A program made the translations under genes and the position numbers. Below, piece by piece: positions 46,983-58,070 of a stretch of DNA of 64,000 bases. Each line of letters begins with the position of its first letter. Position 1 is the first letter of the stretch. A model generated the notes under the pieces. The model saw only the letters and a program-made list of their open reading frames with translations. It did no database searches and was not told the DNA's origin. Origin of the DNA: Asterochloris sp. CNOR1 (Eukaryota; Chlorophyta; Trebouxiophyceae; Trebouxiales; Trebouxiaceae); assembly GCA_963969365.1 (NCBI GenBank), contig OZ017753.1, forward strand, positions 1,612,001 through 1,676,000, in the 5' to 3' direction.

Positions 46983-47403
46983 CTGCAGAATGTGGTCAGC
47001 TGGCAGGCTGCAGGGTCTGCATGTGGAGACTGCTGGGATGCTGTCTGCAAAGTGCAGCTGTGCCAGGCTGCTGGGCCAGACTCCTAGACCTTGACTGGAG
47101 CGCCTGCAGGACGCATGTGGGGATTTGCAAGAGTTGGTGCTGTCAGCATGTCAAGACAGACGTGCAGCACAGGCAATCTAGCACCTGCAATTCACCGGGG
47201 TGGTGTCAAGCTGAACCTGTCGGACCAGCAAATATTCCTGAGACAGGTCAGATCAGGCGGCACACCACATGCAGCTGCTGCTCGGACCGCCTTGGACCAG
47301 GAAAGCAACGCCAGACTATGAAAGGGCTTTGGACCCTAGATAGCTCCAACGCTCATGACGAAAATGCTGTGATGTGGGCCGCTCCCGTGCTCAACGAACG
47401 GCA
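46983..47403. promoter_or_regulatory. gap holding the Serinc 5' end and the promoter of the PHD gene
   Basis: About 420 bp between divergent genes. It probably contains an unplaced first Serinc exon on the minus strand. I found no convincing candidate for that exon or a named promoter element. Confidence 0.3.
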
Positions 47404-50400
47404 ATGTCTGAGTCACAGACGTTGCAGGAGGCTGTGCAAGCGAGCGCACATGCTTTGCATGCTTTGAGGCCCCAGATTGCCTCTGCCGTCAATGCTGAGG
47501 GGGTTGTGCTCCTGGATCAACAGCAGCTGCCCACTGTATCCTCATTCCAAGAGGCACAGGCACAAGTCTCAGCACGGGATGATGAGAAGAAAAAGCAGGC
47601 TGCACGGCGTGACAAGGGCCGCAAAGTGGCCAGCACTGCACAGGAGGTGTTTCCTGGTGCCAAGCCTGGCGCGGAGGCCAACAAATCTGCTTTCTGGATG
47701 CTGATGGAGGTAAGCTAAGAAACAGGCTTGAATGAGTGTTGGCAGCTGAGGGGCCCCCATCAGGACTTGCCACTCGTTCCAAGACCAGTGATTACAGAGG
47801 GCTGGATGACTCATAGCATGTTCTGCTGCCTTGCAGGGTTACTTCAGATACCTCAGCCTTGAGGACCTGCAGCAGTTCCTGCCCCTCCATGAAGACCCCT
47901 TGAGTGACCCAGTCCTGCTGGTTCCCCCCATTGGCGCCGAGGAGTCACCTGCTTCACTGCAGCCTGCCAAGGGCAGGTCCAAAAAAGATCATCTGCAGGC
48001 AAGGCCAAGGCTGGCAATTGAGTGCCTAATCAGCACCGCCATTAGCCAGAGGACCACCTGTGGTTCACCATGACATGTAGCCACATGAAACTTCGTGCTT
48101 TATGTGCAGACCCCTGGGACGCCTGTTGGAGCTGGGCTGCTGGGCATAGAGGACAGCGAGCAGGTAAGGGCTGCCCTGCCATATGGGGAGTTGTCACTGG
48201 CTAGCAAGCCCCAGCCACGCCGTCGGGTGGCATGCTAGCTGGCAAACCCGTTGCCTTGCCTCCGCAGTGGTGCTGCTGCCAGAAAGCAGCACCAACACAC
48301 CTTGCCTCATGTGCTGCCTGCAGTCACAGCGCAAGAGTCGCCGCATGGCAGGGCGCCCTGGAGGCAGCAGGTTTGCTGCAGAGCTGCTCGGCAATCAGAC
48401 AGAGGCAGAGCTGGCAGCTGCTGAGCTGGAAGCAGCCAGGGACGCTCAAGAGGCAGCTGCAGCTGAGGCAGCAGCTGAGGCTGCTGCCCTGCCGACGCAT
48501 GAGAGGCTGCTGGATAGCTGCACCCCAGCGGAGGTGGCTGGTTCGGCTGTTCAGGTTGGCTGCAGTTTGCTGCTGCCCAGCAGTCCTGCCTGGCTGCAGG
48601 CCATCCTGGGTGTTTCTGCAGCTGCCGTGCCTGCAGCATGCCTCATGCTCTGCACATGCCAGCTTGCCTTGTACTCTGCGGGAAGTGCACCAGGAAGCAA
48701 GCCGCCCGTGCGCATTGAGGTGGCAGCTGCAGCCTCTTAAGCCTAGGCTGCCCAGGCTTGAATCGCCACTGATGTGCAGGTGGCAGCTCTCCAGGAGATG
48801 TCCCTGCCAGCCCTGGCCGAGGCAGCTGGTCTGACAGATGATGAGCTGAGGGCCATTGAGCAAGGCACTGCCACAATGACCCCCAGTAAGGCGCTGCCGG
48901 AAGCCCAGTCGCCAAGCAGTGCTGCTGCTGCAAGGGCCGCTGTGGCAGCTGCAGCAGTGGCTGCCGTTGAGAAGGCATGTCAGGAGGTGCCCCGTGAGGC
49001 AGCTGCCAAGCTGAACAAGTGGTTGCAGGCTCAGGCTGACGTGCTTGCCCCTGCACCCCAAGATGGGGCCAGGGCATGGCTAGGGAGGCAGGCGAGGGCT
49101 GTGCTGGGACCGCCACAGCCACTGCCTGCTGCCACACTCACAGTTACGCAGCAGCAGGCAGGAGACACACAAGGCCATGGTGAAGCTGTACCGAGGGGTC
49201 AGTCCCCACAGCCCCAGGAAACTGATGCTAATGATGGCACAGAGGACCCACTGGCTGGCGCTGTAGACAGCTATCGGGACTGGCAGCGTCTCCTCATGCA
49301 GGTGAGACCAAGCTGGGCTTCATTTCTGAGACTCATGGCTGTCCTGTTCATGCCTTGCACGGCAACCCCATTGGGTTTGCCAGCTCTTCAGCTTGCCTGA
49401 GCACAGCTCTGCATGCTAGTGGGCACCCAAGCTTGCCAGCACCCTACACAACATGACCTGGCTGCCAGTCACGATGCTGGTCACCATGTTTCTGGGAGGG
49501 CTTCTGCTGGCAACATCTTGCCCAGGTCACTCAGCAGCAGCCATGCTGGAGGCAGTCTTCAAAACACGTGTACTGTGCAGGACCGGGCAGACGCGGCCAG
49601 CGCAGCGGCAGAAGAGGCCATCACGGACGCCTATCTGCACCCCTACACGCAGTTGCTGCTAGATGGCCCGGTGCCCCAGTATGTGCGCATGCAGCAGCCA
49701 GCCAGCGAAGAGCAGCAGCGCGAGCAGCTAGGAGGCCGCTTCTCAGGCGAGTGGGGCTGCCCCAAGCACTGCAGTGTTGCCTGTTGCCCTTCCCCATCCT
49801 GTTCGGACCCTGCTGGAGGCCACTCTCATCCAATTGGGCCTGAGCAGGGCATTTCTGGGCTGCAGAGCGGCACAGCATTCTCGCTTTGGTTCAGAGTCCC
49901 CCAAAGCAACGCAGGCTGGACACTGCAGATGCTGCTTGCTCCTGGGTTCAGCCCAGGAGACCACGTTCTGGCAAGCTCCTCAGCAATGCAGTGCTGTGCT
50001 TGACCAGACCAATGTCTGCATGGTAGCAGGTGAATGAGGTCTGCCACTGGGACACTGCAGGCGAGCTGGCCCCACTTGACCCAGAGGCTGAGGCTGACAG
50101 CGAAGCCAGCCTGCTGCTGCAGTCGCAGGGCTCTGGGGAGTTCTCAACCGTCAAACACGAGCCAGGCAGGCCATCTGTGGCCAAGGGGGCTGGCAGGGGA
50201 GCAGCGCGGCCATCCAAGTCGCGGCTGGGCAAGGCACGACAGGCTAGTGTCAGCAGGACGCCTGGAGTCTCAGCTGGCAAGAAGGCGGTCAGCCCAGAGG
50301 CAGAGTCCCCCAAGGGCTGGCACAGCGCTGGCGGCAAGGCGGTGGGCACGCCTGGCACAGGCAGGGGCGGCAAAGGGGACAAAGCTGCCGGGGGCGCCAG

Positions 50401-53400
50401 GACGGAGGCGTACAAGGGCAAGTCGGGGCTGGGGCGGGGGGCCAGCCTGCGCAAGCCCCCGCACGGGCGCACCAGCAGCAGCGCTGCCCAGCTGGAGTCA
50501 CTGAGCGACCAGGGAGCGCTAGCCACAGCTGTGGCAATTGCTACAGGTGGGCCCCTTTGTGCTGGCTCTGGGTCGAGGGGTCCTTGCTGCGCCAGAGGCA
50601 GGAGGGCATGGCTGCTGCCGAAGTTGCGGTGGCTGCAAGGTCGCGGCTTCTGGAGTGCCCCGGCCCAACAGCACGAGTGCTGCTGGTGGATGTACGTGCT
50701 GCTCAACTGCCAGCCCTGTTGGCAGTGTCAAACCTGCTGGCAGCATGTTCACCCAAGTACTGGGTGCCCTTGGGGCGCTATGCAGCTGACACGCGTGGCT
50801 GCAAGACATAGGCAGGCAGCATGGCAGGTGTCCAACGTGCCCCCTGCAGGCGTCCAGGACCCTGGCACCCCTGAGGAGCAGTGGCAAGTCTTCCAGAACA
50901 ACCCCCAACTGCTCGTGGCAGCGCCAGATGATGAGGTCATCGCAGAGATTCTGGCTCTGCAGGGGGAGCTGCTCCAGCAGGTGGGCTTGACTGCGCCTCC
51001 AAACCTCCCTCTTAGATTGTGGCGTGCCTGCATGAGCAGCCGCGCCGGGCTCTGTGGGGCATTGTACCACTGGGTGGGCACCCACATGTCTGCCCCAAGA
51101 CCTTCAGCATCAACGCCTTTACAGCAAGCCTGCGTGAGCAGCTGCATACCTGCTCAGCAGCTGCACTCTCCTGCTGTTTAGCAGGTGACAGCAAGCGCCT
51201 TTCCTGTGGGCTGCTACATCAAGAGACAGCTTCAGGTCAGGCCTGTGGGAGCAGCTGCACTGCTGCCTGCGCTGGGTCAAAGTACAAACTGCTGCTGCAC
51301 CCTGGGCACCAGACCAGCATGCTGAGAGATGCATTGGTGTGCTGCACTTGAGCCTGGCCACCTGCAGGTTGCCCTCAATCGGGAGAGCCTGGCCACTGTG
51401 CTGTCAAGGGCCCTGGCTGAGGTCCCAGAGCGGCACAAGACGTTTGAGCTGCGGGCAGAGCAGGCAGAGTATGCGCGAGCGTACCTGATGGTGAGCCCCC
51501 AGAGGCCCCTGCAGCTACGGCCCACCTAGGGGCCCACGCGATCACAGCCCATTGTGGCAGGCTTGTACTGCCTGTTATGGCAGCACACACTGCAGTCCAG
51601 CTGGTCCCCTCCGGGGCTTGCACTGCCTGAGCCAGGAGCCCCCTGCACAGCGGCCCTGCCTTGCTCACCCTGGCCCACAAACGAGCGGGGCAGCTCTTCT
51701 GCTCCAAAGAGGTCTACCCTGCACGCGTCCACGCCCCCGCACTAGACATGACTGCTGCCCAGCAATCTGCCCTCTGGACCGCTTGCACCGCAGGGACAGG
51801 CGTCTCAGCTCTCACGGCCCCGGGAAACCTGCGTTCTCCATATGACCCATGATCATGAGGCACTCAGCCCTCCAACGCTGAATGCCCCATGATCATGGGT
51901 CATATGGAGCATGCCTCCAACAGTGATTGGCGCCGTACTGCCAGTACCTGCAAGGGTTCAAGTCCATCAGGCAATATGCCACCAGTCGTGAGCTAGTGGC
52001 GCCCTGTGTCTGCAGAAGCAGAAGGCCATCAAGCGCCTGAAGGCTCGGGAGAAGCGCGAGCAGGCGCAGCGGGACGCCCTGGCTGCAATGCAAACTGTTG
52101 TCACAGACAGCACTCGGAGCTCTGCCGGGCGTGTCCCAGGTGCTTTTGCCGGCGACTCCAGGATCGATTCCCACGTGAGGCGGGGCTTTGCCTCCTAAAG
52201 TATGCTTGCGCCTGCTCTCTGAAGTTGACGCAGGATGCTGGACTGCTGCATGCAGTGGCAACTGGGGGCTGCCTGCGCTTGCGACCTTGCTTGTTCTGCA
52301 TGTGCTGATCTGACACCCCTTGCTGGCACCAATGGAGGCACATTCAGACCTGCCGACATGGGGCCCTTGGCGGTTGTACTCACGATGCAGGGCATCAAGT
52401 GCACTGCAGATCTGTGGGACCTAGTTGCTTCGTTGTGAGGCAACCCACCTCTGAGCTGGCTGCACAGCAAGAGAGCCATGAGGAAGTCAGCTAACTACAG
52501 GTCTCAGATGAAGCTAGGCGCCGTGTTCATCACGCTCAATGCCCGTGTTGCAGGGTGGGAAGCGCACTGCAGGGCTGCAGGACCTGCTCGCTTCAGGCGA
52601 GTCTGTGCAGCATCTGGTGCAGGCCACAATGCGCCACCTGCTCGCCTGGACAATCTGTTCACTCATGGGAGGTCCTGGTCATGGTCTCCCCCATTGCTGC
52701 ACAGGGCGTAAAGCGCACCGCAGAGCTGCGCGACCTGTTTGCCTCGCGCGAGGGGGACGAGGATGCGCTGTGCGCCATCTGCTGCAGCGGGCGTTCTGTG
52801 GACCCCAACCTCATCGTTTTCTGCGAGCGCTGTGACATCGCAGTGCACCAGCAGTGCTATGGGGTGGTGGAGATCCCTGAGGGTGAGGCTGTGCAAGCAC
52901 TGTGACACTGCTGTGCATCAACAGATATGCTGGACCTTGGTAAAGGTCCCTGCTGGCTGCCAAGCTGCCAAGCAAGGCTGTGCTTCAGTCTAGCGCAGAT
53001 GCCTGGAGGGAGGTGCTGCTGGGCACCTGCTGTGCTAGCAGTGCAGCACTGTGCTACTATCACTGCCTGCAAGCAAGCCTTCAAGCAAGCCTGCGGGCAA
53101 GCCTGCAAGCAAGCCTGCAAGCAGACTGGGAGCATGGACGATCGACAGCCGCCCTGCCATGCATTGCCGGGGAGGTGGCTGTGATGCCCTGTGCCAGAAT
53201 GGCGTGCTGATTTGGCCCTGCCAGTTGCATGAGCTGCGCCTGCGACCATCACGTGTACAGGAAACGGCTAAAAGAGTAGCGTCGTCCGTACTTTTGCTGC
53301 AGGAGAGTGGCTGTGCTGGCCCTGCCGGGTGCATGAGCAGCAGCTGCGGGAGCAGGGGGTGCCCCAGAATCAGATCAGGCCGCCCCGGTGGGAGGTGCAG

Positions 53401-56400
53401 TCGAGCCAGCTCCAGGGAGGGTCGACCACAGTGTCGTGCGCAGTGTGCCCAGTCAAGCAGGGAGCCTTCAGGCGGACTACCGATGGGCGCCAGTGGGTGC
53501 ACCTGGTGAGTGGCCTGTGTGGCAGCAGCGCCTGCTCGCCATATCCATCCTGCCTTCAGCATGTCACAGCCCACATTCAGCAATAGTCATGACATGAGGC
53601 AGGCAGCGGCACCTGCTCGCCATGTCCTGCCTGGAGCACGTCCCCAGCAACCTGCCTCGTGTCACACATACTGCTGAGTGTGGGCTAGAGGGTGCATACA
53701 ATGTCGAGCCCAAGCTTGAGCACACAGCCAGGCGCCCATCACAGGGCCCTGGTCTGCCTGCGTACACTGTGCTGTGCTGCACTAACACTGCCCTGCCCTG
53801 CCTGCAGCTGGACGCGATGTGGCACCCCGGCCTGGGCATCCAGCCCGGCCCCCACTGTGACGCAATCACGGGGGTCGACACGCTGAAGCCCTTCAGCTTT
53901 GGCAGCGCCATGTGCTGCGTCTGCAGTAGCTCCAGCGGCATGACCCTGCGCTGCGCGGCCGGGGCCTGCCCCCGCTCCTTCCACGTGCTGTGCGCCCGCA
54001 ACGCCGGCTTCCCCATGGCCCCTGCGCAACCGGGGGCCCGCGGGGGGCACCGTGTGTGGTGCCACCAGCATGCGGACCTGGCAGGCCAGCAAGGGCGTGA
54101 GCCTGCTCCAGGGGGTGCGGGCGTGCAGGCAAGCAAGCTGCAGCTGCAGTGCCCTGCCATGCCTGCAGCCAACCTTCCCTTTCTCAAAGTGTCTTGTCCT
54201 GGGACTCATTGCCTGTGAAGCCTGACCAGGTGGGGCAGCAGATACACAAGCCTGCTTCCGGGAGTGCAGGCGTGCAGGTCTGTATGCTGCAGCTGCACCG
54301 CCTGGGCGTGCCTGCAGCCAGCCCCTCCTGATGCGCTTTGCCTCCTGGGGGCCGCTGCATGTGGTGCCACCAGCATGATGACCAGGTGGGGCAACAGGTG
54401 CGGGAGCCTGCCTCAGGAACTGCGGGGTTGAGGTGCATTTTTGTGGCCAATCTGTGCGCCAGGTGATGTTCTCGGTCCTGTGCGCCGGGTAATGTTCTCG
54501 GTCCTTATCTGTGTGCCTGCTGGAACGGGGGCAAGGTGCAGACAGGAACGCTGCATGCTATCTTGCCCCGAACTTGCCATGCCATTGCCTCACTTCACCT
54601 TCTCGTGCCCACAGACCCACCGAGCCGCCCACGCAAAGGAGGCCCGTGCCCGCGACCGCGAAGACCGGGCCCGCCGCTCGCAGCTGGAGGACCTGGCGGC
54701 AGCAGAGACGCAGCGTGCCCAGCTGGCGGCTGTGCGCCTCGAGCTGGAGCGCCTGCGCCTACTGCTGGAGCGCGTCAGCAAGCGGGAGCGCCTCAAGCGC
54801 GAGGGTGAGTTAGGTGCATTGATCCCAGGCGTGGAGCTGCTCCCAGCACTCAGTGTGACCAGAGAGCACCGGGTTCCTGGGTGTATGCGCCCTATGTCCT
54901 TTGACCACAGTAAATGATGATGGCCAGCGCCTGCTGCTGGATGCGAAGGTGCAAGGGTGAGTCGCTGAACTCAGTCCTTGTTTCTTGGCATAAACTCCAA
55001 GGGTTGGCTCTTGCATGTCTTCAAATCTTCAAGCAACAAGCTCCTGATGGAGTGCGTCAAGCATGAGCGCCTCAAGGGGGCTGGCGTGCTGCAGCCTTGC
55101 CTCTCAGCGGCAGGGGTGCTCCAGGAACCGACCGTGGTTCAGCCTGCCAGCATCAGGCCCATGCTCCTGGCTGACAGGAGCATGAGTAAGAGACCAACGT
55201 GCTGCCCTCTGTCTGCGGTCAATGATGCAACAGTGCAGCCAGTAGTGTGTGCACCTCAGCCTTCAAACTCTACGTTTTGGGCCAGCTGGTTGTCCTGACG
55301 TCACGCCAGCTGCAAATGCCTGTGCTGGCGTCTGCAGTGGTCAAGGCCACCAATGGAGCTGCAGCTGTGTGTTGTGAAGGCTTCAGACTGCACCCAGCTG
55401 TCTTCAACGCAGATTATCTCAGCTATAAGGGTTGCTGCACTGCGCCTGCTGTGGTCAAGCCACAGCTGTTGAAAATACAAATCACCACAGCTGCAGTTGG
55501 TGCCTGCAGTGATCAGGCCGCAGTGGGGCTGCAGCAGGATGCGCCCAGGGTTCCTGGCTGACCCAAGTGCAGATCACCTCAGCTGCAATGTGTGCACTCC
55601 CTCTGACTGCAGTGGTGAAGGCCACAGTGGAGCTGCAGCTGGCACGGGTGGGCAATCCTGGCGCCGCCCAGCTAGTGGAGCAAGAGCAGGCAGAGCAGGC
55701 GGCCGCCCAGGCCGCCCAGACGGCGGCCATGCAGCAGCAGCAGCAGCTCCTGTTTGCGCAGCAGGCGATGGCTCCACGGCCTTCCATGCAGCCCCTGCCA
55801 GGGCCCCCGGCCTTTGGCCTGCCGCTGGCAGGTGCCGTGCCAATGCTACCAGGTACCCTGTACAATCACTGAGCATGCCAGGCTATACTGGGGCAGCTCC
55901 AGGTTCAGGCTGGCAGGCACATTGCCAGTGGAGTCTCTGCTGTGCAGCATCCATGGTGCAGGTGTGCTGCTAAAGCCCATGCATCTAGCCTGGATGCTTC
56001 TGAAGGCTATCTGCTGTGTCTCAGCCATTTTGCTCTTCAAGGTGCTTGGAGTAGGCCTGCCTGGAGTGCTGCTCAGGATGCTCAGGCAGTGTGCAGAAGT
56101 CCTTCACTGCACCTGCACCTCACCCTTCAGAGGAGGCCCGCTGCCCCCAGGGCTGCAGCCACGCCAGCTGTCCTCACAATCCTCGCTGCTCCCCTCTGCA
56201 GACACGCATGCAGCGGCTGCCCTAACCGCCTTGGCTGGTGTCTGCAGGAGGCTTCCAGCCACGGCCACTGGCCCCTGTGGTGCAGCCGCTGCCCCTCACA
56301 GAGCCGCCCTCCAGAGCCACATCTGGTGGGGGGCAGTACATCCCTTCTGCCAGCGACGATGATGACGACAGCTGGACAGGGGAGCGTGCAGCCAACTATG

Positions 56401-56895
56401 TAGGAACCAGCAAGCGGCGGCGCCGGGCTCCTGCTCAGGGTGAGCCTCTGGCCAAATCCCGCTGCTGCCAGTATCATATGCAGTACAAAGCACGCTGATT
56501 GTCAATTTCCTGAGAGCAGGGCTCAAGTAGCAGAGCAGGCTTTTTGCATGCAGTGCCTGCACATTCAGCAAAAACAGGCAGTCAAGCTACTGGGGCAGGA
56601 TCAGCAGCACAGCCAGGACCACTAGTCTCTCTAGGCCACATCATGAGTGTCCCCACAGCATCGCTGTCAGGATCTGCACATCTCATGCTGTGAGCTGGCA
56701 AGCACATGTATCACTATTGCAGTGTGGTCTGCAGATGACGAGGCGGCTTCGGCCAGGGCAGACAGGGACAAACGCAGCCGAATGCATCACAGGGTGGAGC
56801 CGCTGCCCACAGAGCGTATGATGACGCCCGAAGAGCTGAATGAAATGAACACCCGGCTTCAGAGCACTGGCTACACTTATGTGCCAGCAGAGTAG
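47404..56895 (+). CDS. PHD / extended-PHD finger chromatin protein
   Basis: Exons in phase include 47404-47709, 47837-47998, 48110-48163, 48324-48554, 48780-49301, 49581 to about 49745, 50030-50546, 50850-50980, 51368-51490, 52016-52174, 52705-52882, 53303-53505, 53808 to about 54096, 54615-54804, 54911-54948, 55573-55852, 56248-56439 and 56735-56895. Long Ala/Glu-rich and basic Gly/Lys-rich regions lead to a C4HC3 PHD finger (CAICC, CERCD, HQQCYG, WLCWPC), a linker (CAVCPVKQGAF) and an extended PHD (CCVCSS, CRSFHVLC-like, WCHQH). The C-terminus has a coiled coil (RARDREDRARRSQLEDLAAA), Gln-rich and acidic stretches and SKRRRR. This PHD-knuckle-ePHD order is that of JADE/BRPF/AF10-type histone readers; no bromodomain or EPL domain is seen. 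Several introns carry exon-edge copies. Junctions near 49745, 51016-51230 and 54096 are unsettled. Confidence 0.82.
51836..51909. repeat. long hairpin in a PHD-gene intron
   Basis: Arms 51836-51862 and 51883-51909 are inverted repeats of 27 bp with one mismatch, separated by 20 nt. The outer 22 bp match perfectly. Each arm itself contains the palindrome CATGATCATG. Confidence 0.92.
52386..52755 (+). repeat. three copies of a PHD-gene exon start
   Basis: The used start VKRTAELRDLFASRE (52705 on) has upstream copies reading GKRTAGLQDLLASGE (52549-52602) and IKCTADLWDLVASL-stop (52386-52437). Confidence 0.9.
52821..52953 (+). repeat. duplicated PHD-finger exon end
   Basis: The exon end CERCDIAVHQQCYGVVEIPEG (52821-52882) is followed directly in the intron by a copy reading CKHCDTAVHQQ and LVKVPAG (52889-52953). 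Confidence 0.9.
54041..54430 (+). repeat. three copies of the extended-PHD exon end
   Basis: The segment RVWCHQHADLAGQQGREPAP (54041-54149) recurs at 54218-54297 (DQVGQQIHKPAS) and 54346-54430 (MWCHQHDDQVGQQVREPAS). The intronic copies carry CAG/GTGGGG at the place where the exon has CTG/GCAGGC. Confidence 0.88.
54453..54506 (+). repeat. 27-bp tandem duplication
   Basis: The unit TGTGCGCCAGGTGATGTTC (start shown) occurs twice head to tail with two or three differences, within the intron after the extended PHD exon. Confidence 0.85.
55301..55646 (+). repeat. four-unit array of a PHD-gene exon start
   Basis: The unit (ATCACCTCAGCTGCA ... CTGCAGTGGTGAAGGCC) is used as exon at 55573. Degraded units lie upstream at 55478-55537, 55408-55471 and 55301-55369. 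Confidence 0.82.
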
Positions 56896-57277
56896 CTAGT
56901 TGTGTCAGTGGGGGAGGCAGTCCAAATGCATGCACTCCTCCTCATCCCTCCTCCCCTCCCATCGTCCCATACCAACATCTGGTTCCAGCCATCCAAGAGC
57001 ACTTCACTGAACCCCTTACGTATTGGCCAGTTGAAAATGCCTCGGACAAGCTGCCTGGCCCAGTGCACTGGGCGCAACGATTGCTCCAGCATGCAACTTT
57101 GATGGTTATGCGTGCAAAATGATAGACTTTTCCTGCCCTGCCTAAACAGCCATGCTTCCATGCCTGTCTCATTGTCTGATGGCATCTGATGCATTGGCTA
57201 AATGCTGTCTTCACAAAGTCTGCAGGCCCACCAGACAGGCATCCATGTCCTGCCCCATCTTCGTAGGCAGCTCCACA

Positions 57278-58070
57278 TCAACTTTTGCTGATGAAGCCGT
57301 AGGAGCTAGACCAGGCGCCAGCCTTGTGCAGACTGCCATAGCTTTGAAGCAGTGACGGCTCCAGGAGGCTGCACGCTGCGGCAGGCCAGCAGGAGCAAGT
57401 CACATGCCTCAGAGTGTCAGGCTGGAGATGACGGCAGATGCTGAAGGATCTGGGCCATTGGCTACCTCAGCCTTCCAGCTAACAGCGCCCCAGCCCCTTT
57501 TACACGCTGCAGGTCGTTGTGCACAATGGACTGTGTGTGACATGGTAACCTTTAGATGTAACAGGCACGCAACCTGCAATGGGCCAGCTGGGCTGCCCGC
57601 CTTTGGCTGGACGTCTGACAAACTGACATTGGTGACTTAGGTGAGCTGGCTGGACTTCAATTGGAGCTATTGCACTGCCTGATGCTACACGTCAACGACT
57701 CTGTAGCTTCCATGTGAGCCCCTCTCCAGCTGCACGTCGGCTTTGCTGCTCACAGTACCTGCCAGCAGCATTGTGAAACACACTGCGCTGGCACTGAGCA
57801 GTTTAATTGTTGTGATGCATATGATGGTCATTGCCTGCTCTTCCAGAGCGTGAGGTCCGGCATCTCTCACCTGGCTGTTCTGCATGACTCCGCTTTTGCT
57901 GAGCACTTTCTGCTTGAACATCTGACCCTGTATGAGAAAGCCTCCTCAAGGCTGAGGTGCAAAAAGCCCATGCGCACCTCTGGCATGAAGTCAAAGCTTC
58001 AGCCAAGCTGCTTTCCGTCACATGCGAGAGCTCTTGGAGACGTGGTTTCCATGCGTTTCATGTCACATCC
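57278..58070 (-). CDS. candidate small gene, weakly supported
   Basis: On the minus strand a 64-nt last exon (57278-57341) encoding AWSSSYGFISKS-stop joins in phase to 57466-57506 (RVKGAGALLAGRL). Possible upstream exons are a short one near 57560-57590, a hydrophobic segment (LLSASAVCFTMLLAG) around 57780-57835, GQMFKQKVLSKSGVMQNSQ near 57870-57930 and WKPRLQELSHVTESSLAEAL near 57980-58050. The upstream links are not fixed. No family is recognised. It could be a small membrane protein or chance open frames. Confidence 0.3.

Noticed and set aside
50030-51181. Long open frame read as one 383-residue protein
   Set aside because: Only 50030-50546 and 50850-50980 have coding character; the part between is an intron with GTGGGC donor and TGCAG acceptor that keeps phase.
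52386-52955. Exon-edge copies as extra PHD fingers or separate genes
   Set aside because: The copies are partial, lack full cysteine sets and soon hit stops; they fit intronic relics.
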